Shown: positions 32,707 through 42,989, counted from the stretch's first letter. The stretch: 64,000 nucleotides of DNA from Methylotuvimicrobium sp. KM2 (GCF_038051925.1 NZ_CP150634.1:930001-994000), one strand, 5' to 3'. The notes: generated by a model from the sequence alone, not told the origin. Translations and numbers: made by a program.

Positions 32707-32740
32707 TTGTGGCTCATGTATTTAAAAATATGAGCCACAA
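32707..32740. terminator. Hairpin between convergent genes, possible terminator
   Basis: TTGTGGCTCAT (32707-32717) pairs with ATGAGCCACAA (32730-32740) over 11 bp with a 12-base A/T loop. It lies between the convergent phosphoesterase and hipA genes. T-tract is weak, so termination is uncertain. Confidence 0.4.
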
Positions 32741-32835
32741 AATGATCGGTTCGTTTGGCGAGCAATATTTCCAAGTGTCGCTACCCAGGCGGTTGTCAAA
32801 GGATTTAGCATCAACAACCGACGAATGAATGAGCA

Positions 32836-34202
32836 TTACTCTTCAAACACCGTAGGGTTCAGAAACTGCCGTTTCCAAAATAGTTTTCGATCAATCTCAC
32901 TAAGCTCGGCCTCATCGCACACGTTGTCCCAATTCGCTTCAATGGCTTCGCGTTGCCTATCGAAAATGTCTTTCGCTTCATTCTCCGAGAGTTGGAAGTG
33001 AGGCGCTGGCGCAAGGCACGACTTGAGTTTACTCAGATTGTTGTTCCCGGAAATGAGCATGGCTTGTGAGGCTTCATTGCCGGTACGATTTTGCGGGCAA
33101 ATATCGTAGCGGGTGTAAGACTGAGTTTTTGCCGTTCCAAAAGACCGCGTGATTGCGTGCGTGGTCATCGGTATTGCCGCACAAGATGTTAAAGACGAGA
33201 CGTGAAAACAGCTCTTCGAGCGTTTTTTTGGGGTTGTCGAAGCGGTGCCGTATGATTTCTGCGAACGTTTCATAGCTTGCGTAACGCGCCATCATGTCAT
33301 TTAGGCCAGACATTGTTAAAGCGGAAACCATGGCTTTGCGCGTCCAGCCATGGGCGGTTTTTACGCGATCAAACCGTTCGATCAGAAGGATGTCCTTATT
33401 GGTCGCTTGAACAAGCTTTACGGTGGCGGCTTTCACCCCGGCTGCGACCGCCAGCCGCATGGCGATGAATTCAGCCTTTACGACACTGTAGAGGTCGGAA
33501 CTCGATGAAAACTTTGCGATGAATTTTGTGCCTTGGTCTTCGATCAAGGCCTTGGGGCGTGCACCACCGATAGAGCTTCCATGGAATAGCGCTTGATCCA
33601 GCTCCGGCGTGAGCGGAATACCTTGCTCGACTCGTTCCGCGGATTTAAGCAATTCCTCCAGCGGGGCATTACTTGCGGAGCGGGGGATGTATAGTGTTCG
33701 CACATCAAATTTCGGTTTTTTTATCCCCTCATCCTAACCTTCTCCCGGAGGGAGAAGATATTGAAGCGCCGAAATTTGATGTGCGATAGGTATATTCACT
33801 TGGAGAGCGCTGGAAATCCAGATCGCCGATACGATCAGAGCCCGATTCCAGTAAATAGGTCAGTTCGCCAAGCGCGTCGGTATCCGTATCTTTGCCTTTC
33901 CGTCCAAGCTTTTTATTGATGATGACGCGCCGTCCCCATGCGTCCGGCGCGGCATCACGGATACAGCCGGGCATGCTCAGCCCATCCGGTAGTGGCAATA
34001 CTCCCTTCTTGAGCGGTAGCTCCGGCAGGTAGATGGGAATAGCCGGAGGCGTATCCTTGACGCGCTCCAGATAGCTTTTGCCGTAATTGAAATGAATATT
34101 GCCCTGATCGTCGGCTTCAAGCTTGCCCGCGACGACCGGCTCGGTTGCCTCAGGCAATCATATCCAGACATAGGCTTCTTTATCGGCTTTGTTAGAAGTC
34201 AT
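32836..34202 (-). pseudogene. hipA: HipA kinase toxin, multiply disrupted
   Basis: The gene starts at ATG 34202, 11 bp inside hipB's end. It reads MTSNKADKEAYVWI, TGA (34158-34160) where the family has W, then LPEATEPVVAG. The open frame continues to QRSPSEY, where a 101-bp MITE lies (33692-33792), and resumes IPRSASNAPLEELLK...FRNILCGNTDDHARN-like kinase core. Near 33100-33130 frame shifts lead to YDICPQNRTGNEASQAMLI and the C-terminus at 32836. HipA kinases phosphorylate glutamyl-tRNA synthetase. This copy cannot work as it stands. Confidence 0.9.
33692..33792. mobile_element. MITE inserted in hipA, with TA target duplication
   Basis: 101 bp between two TA dinucleotides (33690-33691, 33793-33794). 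Ends TAGTGTTCGCACATCAAATT and, inverted, TACCTATCGCACATCAAATT share an 18-bp core TCGCACATCAAATTTCGG. Deleting the element and one TA restores the codons for SPSEYIPRSAS in hipA. This fixes the borders and shows TA-specific insertion, as for IS630/mariner relatives. Confidence 0.9.
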
Positions 34203-34530
34203 CATCAACGACTTTTACTTTTTTCCGGACAGACTTCGGGAGAAGCGAGAGCTTGTCTTCGGTTTGGCGAATATGCCCATTGAGCGTCGCCGCTTCGGTA
34301 TCAAAAAGTTTGACGCCGACAAGGGCGGCAACTTCAAAAGTTGCCCCGAGTTCGCACTTGGGATCCCCTTTTTCGATGCGCTGCAAAAGTCCGCGCGAGA
34401 TACCGGCGCGTTCGGCAACCTCTTGTGCGGTCATCTTGCGCTCTATTCTTGCAGCACGAATGAGCTTGCCCAGAAGCGTCATCGCCTCACGGCTATAGCG
34501 GGAATAGGAGCGTGCCGATACTTTGGCCAT
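34192..34530 (-). CDS. hipB: HipB-type XRE antitoxin
   Basis: 112 residues. The HTH region is LIRAARIERKMTAQEVAERAGISRGLLQRIEKGDP, with an N-terminal extension and a C-terminal toxin-contact tail. It overlaps the hipA start. It represses the operon and holds HipA. Intact, while hipA is disrupted. Upstream 34531-34855 holds no gene. A GTCGGTG/CACCGAC hairpin is visible there near 34742-34785. Confidence 0.88.
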   Translation of the reverse strand: MAKVSARSYSRYSREAMTLLGKLIRAARIERKMTAQEVAERAGISRGLLQRIEKGDPKCELGATFEVAALVGVKLFDTEAATLNGHIRQTEDKLSLLPKSVRKKVKVVDDDF

Positions 34531-34855
34531 GGTTTAGCTGTTGGTTTATAAATGGATCACAGGGTTGTCTCGTGATTTATATGCGAACCAAATTAGCAGT
34601 TCCAAAGCGCTTCGGCAAGCAAAAAATGGTTTATATATGATTCATAATAATTCTTTATGTTTTATATACTAAAGTTTCGGAGTTCATTTTAACTTCATAA
34701 TCGGAGCCGAGGGAAGTGCTGAAAAAAAGAAACATAAAAATGTCGGTGCATCTGTGTGATAACACTTCAAACACACCGACGTTTTACTATCTCCGCAACT
34801 ACGACTCGCGATGAAGGCCAGAGTTCCTTCAAGAATTAGCAGACAGCCGGTCCAA

Positions 34856-35338
34856 CTAAAGTGCATCCTTGACCTGATGAATAGAGGAGGGTATTGCTCT
34901 GGCCAGTGCGCTTGCTGCATCGAGCCACCCTTCACAGCTGTTGCGTCCCTTGCGCCCCTTGATTAAATTCAGCAGATATTTGGCCTTGGCATAAATCATG
35001 AAGAACAGAAGAATCAGCCGTTGCTGTTTCACGGAGATGGGTTTTTGAGCGCATATCAATTTGTCTTCATAAACGCCCCCATCGATCATTCCAACGGCTC
35101 CCCAGGCATAAACTGAAATCGATGCGCCTAAAGGAAGCCGCGGGCCAAGCACGACTGCATCCAAAAAATCGCCGTCCGAACCGATATAAGCCGGAATTGA
35201 GCCATAGTTGAATGGACAGGGCAGCGGAGAGATGAAGTCCGGTTTTCCAGTGGAACCCCGCTTTAAAAAACTGCCGCGAGGCGTTTCAATGGTGACATTA
35301 ACCAAAGGGGCTTGTTCGGGAATGTTTAAAGAATGCAT
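34856..35338 (-). CDS. Inorganic pyrophosphatase-like protein
   Basis: 160 residues. TIETPRGSFLKRGSTGKPDF, CPFNYGSIPAYIGSDGDFLDAVVLGPRLPLG, VGMIDGGVYEDKLICAQ follow the class A pyrophosphatase plan. The metal motif reads DGDFLDAVVLG against DGDPLDVLVL in classical enzymes, so activity may differ. It is the second gene after the SDR gene on the same strand (24 bp gap), a likely two-gene operon. Confidence 0.8.
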   Translation of the reverse strand: MHSLNIPEQAPLVNVTIETPRGSFLKRGSTGKPDFISPLPCPFNYGSIPAYIGSDGDFLDAVVLGPRLPLGASISVYAWGAVGMIDGGVYEDKLICAQKPISVKQQRLILLFFMIYAKAKYLLNLIKGRKGRNSCEGWLDAASALARAIPSSIHQVKDAL

Positions 35339-35362
35339 CTGAAATAAAAACCAATTTAAAGC

Positions 35363-36055
35363 CTAATAACCAGGCACGGATAGCGGTGTACCGTTATCGC
35401 GGGCACTCAACTCAAGCAGAAACGGTACGGCCGTTTCGGACCAGCGTTCTGCAGACGGATAATGCTGGGCCTCATCACCAAAACAGAGTTTCAGCATATC
35501 GGTATCGATAATGCCGGGATTCAAAGGAATCGCAGCCATGGTTTTCGGGAGTTCCTGCGCCAATGATCTTGTCAGTCCTTCGATGGCCCATTTCGACGCG
35601 CAATAGGGCGCAACGCCGGCATCCGTGCTTCGACCCCAGCCCGAGCTGAAATTGACGATAACGCCCGATTGCTGTTCGATCATGAAGGGCACAAAATGGC
35701 GAATCACATTGGTCACGCCTTTGATATTAACGTCGATAAGCGCATCGAAATCTTGTGCTGAAATTTGCCAAAGGGGTGTGACCTCGTTGATCAACGCAGC
35801 ATTATTGAGCAGCAGATCAGGCGGCCCGAAGTCCTTGATGACCGATTCCGCCCAGGTTGCCACATCGGCATCTTGCGTGACGTCAAGCGCATCAAACCGA
35901 TGCGGCGCGCCCAGCTCGGTATTGAGGGTATCTATCGCCGCTCGAGACCGTCCGCAGCCAATCACGGTGTGCCCCAAGCCGGCAAACTTGATCGCCATGG
36001 CTCGCCCTAAGCCGCGTGTTACGCCTGTGACGACAATGCTTCTGGATTTAGACAT
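35363..36055 (-). CDS. Short-chain dehydrogenase/reductase
   Basis: 230 residues, Rossmann fold. TGVTRGLG is the cofactor loop, NNAALIN the stabilising segment, NFSSGWG and YCASK the catalytic Ser and Tyr-xxx-Lys. The Pro-Gly region reads NPGIIDTDM. The substrate is unknown. CGRSRAAIDTL after the second strand suggests NADP(H). Upstream DNA holds MITE B. Confidence 0.92.
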   Translation of the reverse strand: MSKSRSIVVTGVTRGLGRAMAIKFAGLGHTVIGCGRSRAAIDTLNTELGAPHRFDALDVTQDADVATWAESVIKDFGPPDLLLNNAALINEVTPLWQISAQDFDALIDVNIKGVTNVIRHFVPFMIEQQSGVIVNFSSGWGRSTDAGVAPYCASKWAIEGLTRSLAQELPKTMAAIPLNPGIIDTDMLKLCFGDEAQHYPSAERWSETAVPFLLELSARDNGTPLSVPGY

Positions 36056-36120
36056 CCTGACTCCTTATTCAACAAATGCAATCACTATAACGTTTATCGC
36101 GTGATCATGAAAAAAACAGT

Positions 36121-36348
36121 TATACCTTTCGCACTTCAAATGTCGGCAGTGCCTGAGGAGGCGCCGGGGTGTGCGGCAAAGGCTTTGCCAGCATGGAGCT
36201 GGCATAGAGCCTATAGGGTCGTATTTACCCAGCACCTAAATTATCTATGTAATCAATCATGGCCAATAGGCTATGGAATTTAGGTGCTGGGTTTACGGCG
36301 TCCTTTGACGGACACCCTGGTGCCGAATTTTGATCTGCGATGGGTATA
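36121..36348. mobile_element. MITE copy B with nested palindromic insert
   Basis: Ends TATACCTTTCGCACTTCAAA and, inverted, TATACCCATCGCAGATCAAA. A 64-bp inner element (36228-36291) with ends CCCAGCACCTAAATT sits in the centre. The copy at 43837 lacks the inner element. Confidence 0.8.
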
Positions 36349-36711
36349 CCAAAAGACTTCCTCGCAGACGCAAGAAGAGGCATTAAGAATCGCTAACAGC
36401 ATTCAGCGTTCCGCTCAAACCAAACTGATTGCTTGGAGTATCCAATAAGGTATCGATCTTTACAGACGACGGCCGAAAGACAAAGCCCAAGGCTTGATCA
36501 GGCAACGGAAAAAGTTGGCGAGAAAGCGCAGCCCGGCGGCAGGATAACGTTGAAACATCAGAAATCATCGTATAGCGACAGCACGGCTGCCCTGGACATT
36601 ACGGATAGCGGCAGGCTTGGGTATCTGCATCTATGCGGCGATTGTCCATTCGTTATGACTCGATGCGTGTATATAATACGCGCCAATCTGACTTGCAAAA
36701 AACTATCCCCC

Positions 36712-37263
36712 ATGATGACACTCACTGAATTGCATGCCGATATCGATAAACGCGTCGAACTGATTCGTGCCGATCATCCGGATTGGTTGTGCCGCTCGGG
36801 GTGCGACGGTTGCTGTCATCGACTGGCGGAAATCCCACAGTTGACGGAAGCCGAATGGACGTTACTTCGAGACGGACTTTCGTTATTGCCTCAAGACGCG
36901 CTTCAGACGATTTGTCGAGAGGTTGCGACGCTGGTCGAACAAGCCTCTCGACCCATCGTCTGTCCGCTGTTAGATCAATCGACCGGTACTTGTCGCGTCT
37001 ATTTCCACCGGCCTATCGCTTGCCGTACTTACGGGTTCTTCGTTCAACGCGATAAAGGGCTTTACTGCAAAGACATCGAAGCCCAAGTGGAAAATGGTGT
37101 ATTAAATGATGTTGTCTGGGGTAATCACGATGCGATAGATCAGCAACTGAAATGCATGGGGGAAGCGCGCGAACTGACTTTGTGGCTTGCCGATTGGCAA
37201 GGTTGTCAGTCGTCTGTCGACCCACAAGAGCCACTCAATCCCTATTTCCGAATGGCTAAATAG
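36712..37263 (+). CDS. YkgJ-family cysteine cluster protein
   Basis: 183 residues from the ATG at 36712 (a second ATG follows directly). The cysteine cluster CRSGCDGCCHRL near residue 24-34 and TGTCRVYFHRPIACRTYGF near 95 give the metal or iron-sulphur ligand set of the YkgJ (CxxxCxxCC) family. Biochemical role not established. The reading frame is open further upstream but the family start fits here. Confidence 0.85.
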   Translation: MMTLTELHADIDKRVELIRADHPDWLCRSGCDGCCHRLAEIPQLTEAEWTLLRDGLSLLPQDALQTICREVATLVEQASRPIVCPLLDQSTGTCRVYFHRPIACRTYGFFVQRDKGLYCKDIEAQVENGVLNDVVWGNHDAIDQQLKCMGEARELTLWLADWQGCQSSVDPQEPLNPYFRMAK

Positions 37264-37307
37264 AACCCTTAGCAATCAGTCGATAAACTCCTTCTAAAAG
37301 GAGTAAC

Positions 37308-37376
37308 ATGAAAATCACCGGCTCATCCGATGATTTATTGATTAAACTTCAGGGTTCATGTGATTTTTATCCATGA
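37308..37376 (+). other. 22-codon reading frame behind a strong ribosome binding site
   Basis: AAGGAG lies 6 bp before the ATG, and CTCCTT/AAGGAG forms a small hairpin that would cover it. The peptide is MKITGSSDDLLIKLQGSC and four more residues. It could be the start of a lost gene (MKITGSSDDL looks like a protein N-terminus). 37377-37704 and 37886-38231 hold no gene that I can support. Confidence 0.25.
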
Positions 37377-37704
37377 ATACATTTTGTCAACTTGCTCCGA
37401 TCCTGAGGTATCCCCACGAAATAGCCAAATAAAACAATTTTTTGGCTGTAAATTGGTTGATAGATATATAAATTTTTTTCATTCCCACGCAGAGCACTCG
37501 CCGTTATACACAGGTATCGGTAAACTTGCTAAACAGAGGTTATCGTATACTTGAAAACGGTGCTGTTTGATAAATCTACGGATATTGAACATCAGTGGCT
37601 TTCCCTCACCTAACCCTAGGTGAGGGAAAATCGGGAACGTTGGGCGACAAAAAAATGGTATCAAGGACTCATTAGCTAAGATTGCAAAACGGAAATTTTT
37701 GACT

Positions 37705-37885
37705 TATACCTTTCGCACTTCAAATTTCGGCAGTGCTTAAGGAGGCGCCGGGGTGCTCGGCAAAGGCTTTGCCAGCATAGAGCTGGCATAGAGCCTATAG
37801 GGACGTATTTACCCAGCACCTAAATTCCATAGCCTATTTGCCATGATTGATTACATAGATAATTTAGGTGCTGGGTAAATACCTC
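37705..37885. mobile_element. MITE copy C, chimeric right side
   Basis: The left end TATACCTTTCGCACTTCAAA is intact, and the inner 64-bp palindrome is at 37812-37875. Both flanks of that palindrome are GTATTTA in inverse orientation, unlike copies B and E, and the right terminal repeat is missing. Recombination between two copies is likely. Confidence 0.65.
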
Positions 37886-38231
37886 CATGTAGGTTTGACG
37901 GCGGCTTTCCCTGCCGCCGACACCTGCCAATCGAGCAACCGAACCCTCCGTAAAATAATGAAGTTATTTGCGACTAAATCCTAAGGCGCCCTGATGATTT
38001 TTGCTTGAGTTAATACCGACTATCGGCATGAAGTCTGGCGAGATGAAATTCTCAGTGTGATTTCCAATCAAGAGGGACGCGCCCACTATTTCTTCTTCCT
38101 GTGGATGTCGGATCCAGTTGACAAATCAGTCGTTCGAAATGACAGATGATCGACTGGTTTGGGTCGATACCGACCATACGACGGGTATAGTTGTTCAGTT
38201 TTTGGGGTCCATTATACAGTGTAAGTATAAG

Positions 38232-39485
38232 TTAATTCCTCAAATGACCATTTCCATAGGCCACCCACTTATAGGTTGTTAGTTCGTCCGGCCCGACCGG
38301 CCCGCGGGCGTGTAGTTTGTCGGTGCTGATGCCGACTACCGATCCCAAGCCGTAATCGCCGCCTCCCGATAATCTTGTGGAAGCATTGATCAATACCGAG
38401 GCCGAGTCAACCTGATGCTCGAATTTTTGAGCCATGTTAAGGCTTTGCGTAACTATGACATCGGTATGCCCCGACCCATAGTGATTGATATGATCAATCG
38501 CTTCATCGATGCCGTTGACGATTTTTATTGAAAGTATCGGCGCCAGATATTCGCTATGCCAATCTTCTTCTGTCGCTGGGGCAATGCCTGGTAAGAGCTT
38601 TTGTGTCTTTTCGCAGCCGCGTAGCTCGATATTGTTTGTGTCAAATGCCGCCTGAAGCAGCGGTAGCATTTGTTCCGCGCATTTTTGGTCGATCAATAAG
38701 GTTTCAAGTGCGTTACAGACTTGAACGCTTTGGCATTTCGAATTGATCGTTAGATCGACCGCTTGAGCAGGGGCCGCGTCTGCCGCGATATAGAGATGAC
38801 AGATGCCGTCGTAATGTTTGATGACAGGAATTCGGGTACCTTCGGCGATGCGTTTGATCAAGTCCTTGCCGCCGCGCGGAATCAACACGTCCACATAGTC
38901 GTCCATCATGAGCAGTTCTCCAACAGCTTCATGGCCTGGCATGCGGATAATCTGTATCGCATGTTCCGGAAGTCCGGCAGCTACAGCGCCTTTAGTCATT
39001 GCATCTGCCAGGAGCATGTTAGTTTGCAGTGCTTCCGACCCGCCTCGCAAGATGACGGCATTACCGCTTTTGATGCAGACCCCGGCGGCATCGGTGGTGA
39101 CATTAGGCCGTGATTCGTAAATGATGCCGATGACGCCAAGCGGTACCGATTTTTTAAATACCTGAAGCCCGGCGGGATTGGTATGGCCTTCGAGTACGCG
39201 ATTCAAAGGGTCCGGTCTCCGAGCGACTTCATTTAGCCTGGATATCATGTATTGAAAAACTTTATCGTCGATCGTCAAGCGTTTGACCAATGCATTGGAA
39301 TGCCCGGCTTGCCGAGCTTTTTCGACTTCTTCGGCATTGACTTCCAAAACTCGGCGTTTAGCTGATTGAAGCGAGTCGACCATTTTTGAAAGCGCAAGAT
39401 TACGCAGTGACTCGGATGTCGATGATAATTGACGTGCCGCAAGACGGCTTTGTTTGGCAATGGCTTGAACGGAACTGCTATTCAC
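38232..39485 (-). CDS. proA: Gamma-glutamyl phosphate reductase
   Basis: 417 residues from the GTG at 39485, the usual ProA length. Cofactor and active-site motifs: SVPLGVIGIIYESRPNVT, SGNAVILRGGSEA, DVLIPRGGKDLI, VCNALETLLID with the catalytic Cys, and SASVLINASTRLSGGGDYGLG. It reduces glutamyl phosphate to glutamate semialdehyde in proline synthesis. A longer in-frame start upstream is unlikely. Confidence 0.95.
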   Translation of the reverse strand: MNSSSVQAIAKQSRLAARQLSSTSESLRNLALSKMVDSLQSAKRRVLEVNAEEVEKARQAGHSNALVKRLTIDDKVFQYMISRLNEVARRPDPLNRVLEGHTNPAGLQVFKKSVPLGVIGIIYESRPNVTTDAAGVCIKSGNAVILRGGSEALQTNMLLADAMTKGAVAAGLPEHAIQIIRMPGHEAVGELLMMDDYVDVLIPRGGKDLIKRIAEGTRIPVIKHYDGICHLYIAADAAPAQAVDLTINSKCQSVQVCNALETLLIDQKCAEQMLPLLQAAFDTNNIELRGCEKTQKLLPGIAPATEEDWHSEYLAPILSIKIVNGIDEAIDHINHYGSGHTDVIVTQSLNMAQKFEHQVDSASVLINASTRLSGGGDYGLGSVVGISTDKLHARGPVGPDELTTYKWVAYGNGHLRN

Positions 39486-39594
39486 AATGGATCCATGGTT
39501 ACTTTTTAAAGCCTGAAGATTAGCAGTAAATCGATAGAGGCACAAAATCGATCAATTTGATTACGCGCTTCGAGTGGCTTTATTCGTTGTTGTA

Positions 39595-39695
39595 TAGTGT
39601 TCGCACATCAAATTTCGGTTTTTTAAAACCCTCACCCCTGCCCTCTCCCAATGTGGGCGAGGGAGTATAATGCCGAATTTCATGTGCGATGAGTA
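39595..39695. mobile_element. MITE copy between proA and the DUF5710 gene
   Basis: Same subfamily as the hipA insertion: starts TAGTGTTCGCACATCAAATT and ends ATGTGCGATGAGTA, flanked by TA on both sides. The centre differs. Confidence 0.75.
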
Positions 39696-39700
39696 TAAGT

Positions 39701-40000
39701 TTATTCCCATGGCGGCTCATCACCGCTATAGGCTACAAAGTCTTTATCCGTTGCATAGGTCATAACGCCCGAGCCGGCGTTATTAATTGTGTGGCTTCTT
39801 TTGGATGAAGCAGATCCAGCATCGGAAGCCAAAGTCGACTTGGGTGCTGCGTCTTGTGATAGCCATTGCGCAAAAAGTGATATGTCTTTATTTCCTGGGA
39901 CATACCATTTCTTTTGGGCAGGATCCCATCTTGCGCCGAGCGCTTTAGCCGCATCTTTTTGCGCATACGGCACATTCAGGTATGTTTTCGGTTCAGCCAT
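39701..40000 (-). CDS. DUF5710 domain protein
   Basis: 99 residues from the ATG at 40000. TYLNVPYAQKDAAKALGARW and then DPAQKKWYVPGNKDISLFAQWL are the DUF5710 domain, often seen in DNA primase-like or topoisomerase-associated proteins. The rest is a Ser/Ala-rich linker and GDEPPWE tail. Its end lies 5 bp from the MITE. Confidence 0.85.
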   Translation of the reverse strand: MAEPKTYLNVPYAQKDAAKALGARWDPAQKKWYVPGNKDISLFAQWLSQDAAPKSTLASDAGSASSKRSHTINNAGSGVMTYATDKDFVAYSGDEPPWE

Positions 40001-40352
40001 TTTTCGGTAAGTACCCAATGCGCTGTTTTATGCGAAGCTAGCCGGTTTAAAGTTGATTAAACTAAAGAAACGATCGCGTAGACTTGCATACGATTCTTGT
40101 ATAGGCGGCCAAATGCTTGGTAAGACACGAAGGCAAAATGCTGTGATGTTTTCCCCTTCGGCCTCTTTAACCACAAAAATAAAATAAATAACGGTTAACA
40201 CATAAATAAACTCTGACATATTTTCGTCCTGATAGCATTGATTGTTCTTGTAATTTTCCGTCTAAAATGATGATTCGGAATGTGCTTTCATTTCTTGTTG
40301 GCGAGTGAATATAGCAGAAGTTACTCAAAATAGGTAAGCGAATGTAATTCAG

Positions 40353-40517
40353 CAGCAATTCCCAATTTGGGAATCCAAAAGGGTGTGGGGTATGCTTGGC
40401 GAGGATGTCGGCAGCAGGGAGCTGCCGCCAAGCCCCCAGGGATGGGTTTACGGCGTTCCTCGACAGGCATGCCCCACACCCTAAAATCGGCGAAACTGCT
40501 CAAACTGGGAATTGCTG
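40353..40517. repeat. Second inverted-repeat family, copy 1
   Basis: CAGCAATTCCCA at the left and TGGGAATTGCTG at the right enclose GGGTGTGGGGTATGC...GCATGCCCCACACCC. The G+C-rich centre (GGATGTCGGCAGCAGGGAGC) recurs at 50584-50682. No coding capacity. 40518-40890 shows nothing else. Confidence 0.65.
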
Positions 40518-40890
40518 GTAATTTAGTTCATCAGGAAAATCAGAGCGGAGGGCAAAATATCACTGGACAATTGCTTGATACGTTTCATAGTTCTCAAATA
40601 TCTACTTGAAAATCATATAACCTTTATCCTAATTCTGTCGGTTAGACCCTGGGTAGGCGCTTCCGAGTCGCTCAAGAGATCGCGCCCTCCCGACAGAGAA
40701 CTTTCATTTGCCGGCGCGATAGCTAGGTTTTCACGAACGTTAGAATGAAAAGAAGGTGTTAAAACTATTGAAGCTTTATGTTCTAGTGTAGAGGATGTGG
40801 GTAATTGCGCATTGCCGGCTTGTCATTTTTCACATAATCTACCTGTGCATTCTGCAATTTTTAACGATAATCGATATAAGCAGCCACATT

Positions 40891-42921
40891 ATGGATAACA
40901 ATACCGCTTCAGCAAACGAAGATTTGCTTGGCTATCCCGCCGGGATTGCTAAGGCGGCGCGCGCGGTTTTAAAAAAGGAAGTTAGGCATTTGCAGTTAAT
41001 TCCGGCTGCGGCGATCAAATTGCTTAAACTTACCAACGATGAAAACACCCGGGTAAAAGATCTATCGAAGGTAATCGAGACGGAGCCGGCGTTGGCGGCT
41101 AAAGTACTAAGGATTGTTAATTCGGCGGCATTTTGTTTGCCTAAAAAAATCACTTCGATCAAGCATGCGGTCAATATGCTCGGGTTTTCAGCCGTTAGGC
41201 AGGCCGCCTTGGATCAGTTATTTTATAATCGGCTAATCCGGCATAAATCGAAGCAATCGTTCAATCAGATGTTTTTTTGGCAGCATTGTTTATTCGTCGC
41301 ATCGATGAGTAAGGCGATTGCCGTAACCTTGAAACATCCCGATCCGGACATGATCTACACAGGCGGTTTGTTGCACGATGTCGGCAAAGTCGTATTAGAA
41401 AGTTATGGACGTGTGTCGTATAGCGATTATTTAACGGCATACGATAAAAGCGATCGGTCGCTGATGGAAAGCGAGAAAACTTTTTTCGGCTTAACGCATA
41501 CCGAAATCGGTTTGGTTTTCTGCGCGACTTGGAACTTACCGCCTGCGATTACCGCAATGATCGGCTTTCATCACGAAATGCCGCCCGTCGACTCCCCGTA
41601 TGCTCAATTTAAAACCGAGACCGCGATTATTTCATTCGCTAATTATATTGCATGGGTTCAAGGTGTGGGGTCCAGCGAAAAAATTTGTAGTCCGGATTTA
41701 CAAGCAGAAGTCTTAAAGATCATCGATATCGATAAGTTGAATTTGGAGCAGTTACTTGAACATGTCGACCGGGAAATGGCCAATACCCGAGAGTTTTACG
41801 GTATTTCATTTCCTAATATTCATAAACTTAGAGCGACACTGGTCCAGGCAACGATTAAACTCAGCGTTATCGGCAACAAAACCCGGCATGAAAAATCGAA
41901 TGGAGGCAATGCCGGAGTCGCCTCGAACGGTTCAATATTAACGATCCCTCACCGGAGTCTCGATCCGGAAGAATTTTTACCTTGGACTTTAGAGGCGATT
42001 CAAAGCGATTTCGGTTTCGATCGAGTCATAATGTTAAATATCGACCCGAAACGTCGGGGCTTGATTGCTGCGCATTGGTGGCCGGAGTCGATTCTTGAAG
42101 ATGAATTGCAACCGTTTGAAATTCCAATCGGTGAAGTCACCGGTAAGCTATTGGATTGTCTGCGTAACAAAAAACCGGTCTTGATAAGAAAGGAAGATAA
42201 TCTCGATCGACAGATGCTTCATAGGATCAAAGTCGATGAGTTTATCGCACTGCCTGTCTTGCGACATAACAAGTTGGTCGGTGTGCTCTATGCCGATAAT
42301 TCGTTAAGCGGACGAGGAATGGATGAAAAGGTTCTCGGTGAAATGTTGCCGATCGTTAATGAGCTGGGTATCGCGTTGATGAATGCCAAGCAGTATACCC
42401 TGGCAAGAAAGGAGTCTCAGATCGACCCGTTGACGCAATTATTTAACAAGCGTGTAATAAATGAGTTTTTGGCGCGTCTTTTCGAAAGCGAACCGCAGGT
42501 ATTAACCAAAATCGCGGTAGGATTTATCGATGTCGATCGGTTTAAGCATTTTAATGATGTGTGCGGTCATCAGGCGGGTGACGATGTTTTGAAGATCGTC
42601 GCGGATATCTTACGGAGCATGACGCGCCCGGGCGATTTGATCGGCCGCTACGGTGGCGAAGAATTTTTATTTGTGTTGCGTAATACCGATCAAGCCGGCG
42701 CATTGGGTTACGCCGAGAGAATACGAGGTGAAATCGAACGGCGCGGCAAGGTGATGAGCGAGCGGTTTCATGATCATGAACTGACTGTCAGTGTCGGATT
42801 GGCCGTATATTCTCCGGAGTATAAAAGTTATCCTGCGATGATCGAAGCGGCCGATAAGGCGATGTATCGAGCCAAGCATAGTGGACGAAATAGGGTGGTT
42901 GTTTATCAGGAGTCTCCATAG
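40891..42921 (+). CDS. HDOD-GAF-GGDEF signalling protein
   Basis: 676 residues from the ATG at 40891. The HDOD domain (about 30-230) includes IETEPALAAKVLRIVNSAAF and GLLHDVGK near 159. A GAF-like domain follows (about 350-490, VGVLYADNS). The C-terminal GGDEF domain has DPLTQLFNKR, DVDRFKHFND and the active-site RYGGEEF near 585. It is predicted to make cyclic di-GMP in response to an unknown signal. The GGEEF form is catalytically competent. Confidence 0.92.
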   Translation: MDNNTASANEDLLGYPAGIAKAARAVLKKEVRHLQLIPAAAIKLLKLTNDENTRVKDLSKVIETEPALAAKVLRIVNSAAFCLPKKITSIKHAVNMLGFSAVRQAALDQLFYNRLIRHKSKQSFNQMFFWQHCLFVASMSKAIAVTLKHPDPDMIYTGGLLHDVGKVVLESYGRVSYSDYLTAYDKSDRSLMESEKTFFGLTHTEIGLVFCATWNLPPAITAMIGFHHEMPPVDSPYAQFKTETAIISFANYIAWVQGVGSSEKICSPDLQAEVLKIIDIDKLNLEQLLEHVDREMANTREFYGISFPNIHKLRATLVQATIKLSVIGNKTRHEKSNGGNAGVASNGSILTIPHRSLDPEEFLPWTLEAIQSDFGFDRVIMLNIDPKRRGLIAAHWWPESILEDELQPFEIPIGEVTGKLLDCLRNKKPVLIRKEDNLDRQMLHRIKVDEFIALPVLRHNKLVGVLYADNSLSGRGMDEKVLGEMLPIVNELGIALMNAKQYTLARKESQIDPLTQLFNKRVINEFLARLFESEPQVLTKIAVGFIDVDRFKHFNDVCGHQAGDDVLKIVADILRSMTRPGDLIGRYGGEEFLFVLRNTDQAGALGYAERIRGEIERRGKVMSERFHDHELTVSVGLAVYSPEYKSYPAMIEAADKAMYRAKHSGRNRVVVYQESP

Positions 42922-42989
42922 CTTCTTGATATAGCGTTCAATAATGAACGGCTATGATTATTCTTTTTGCAATTCTTGAAGGATGCTGG

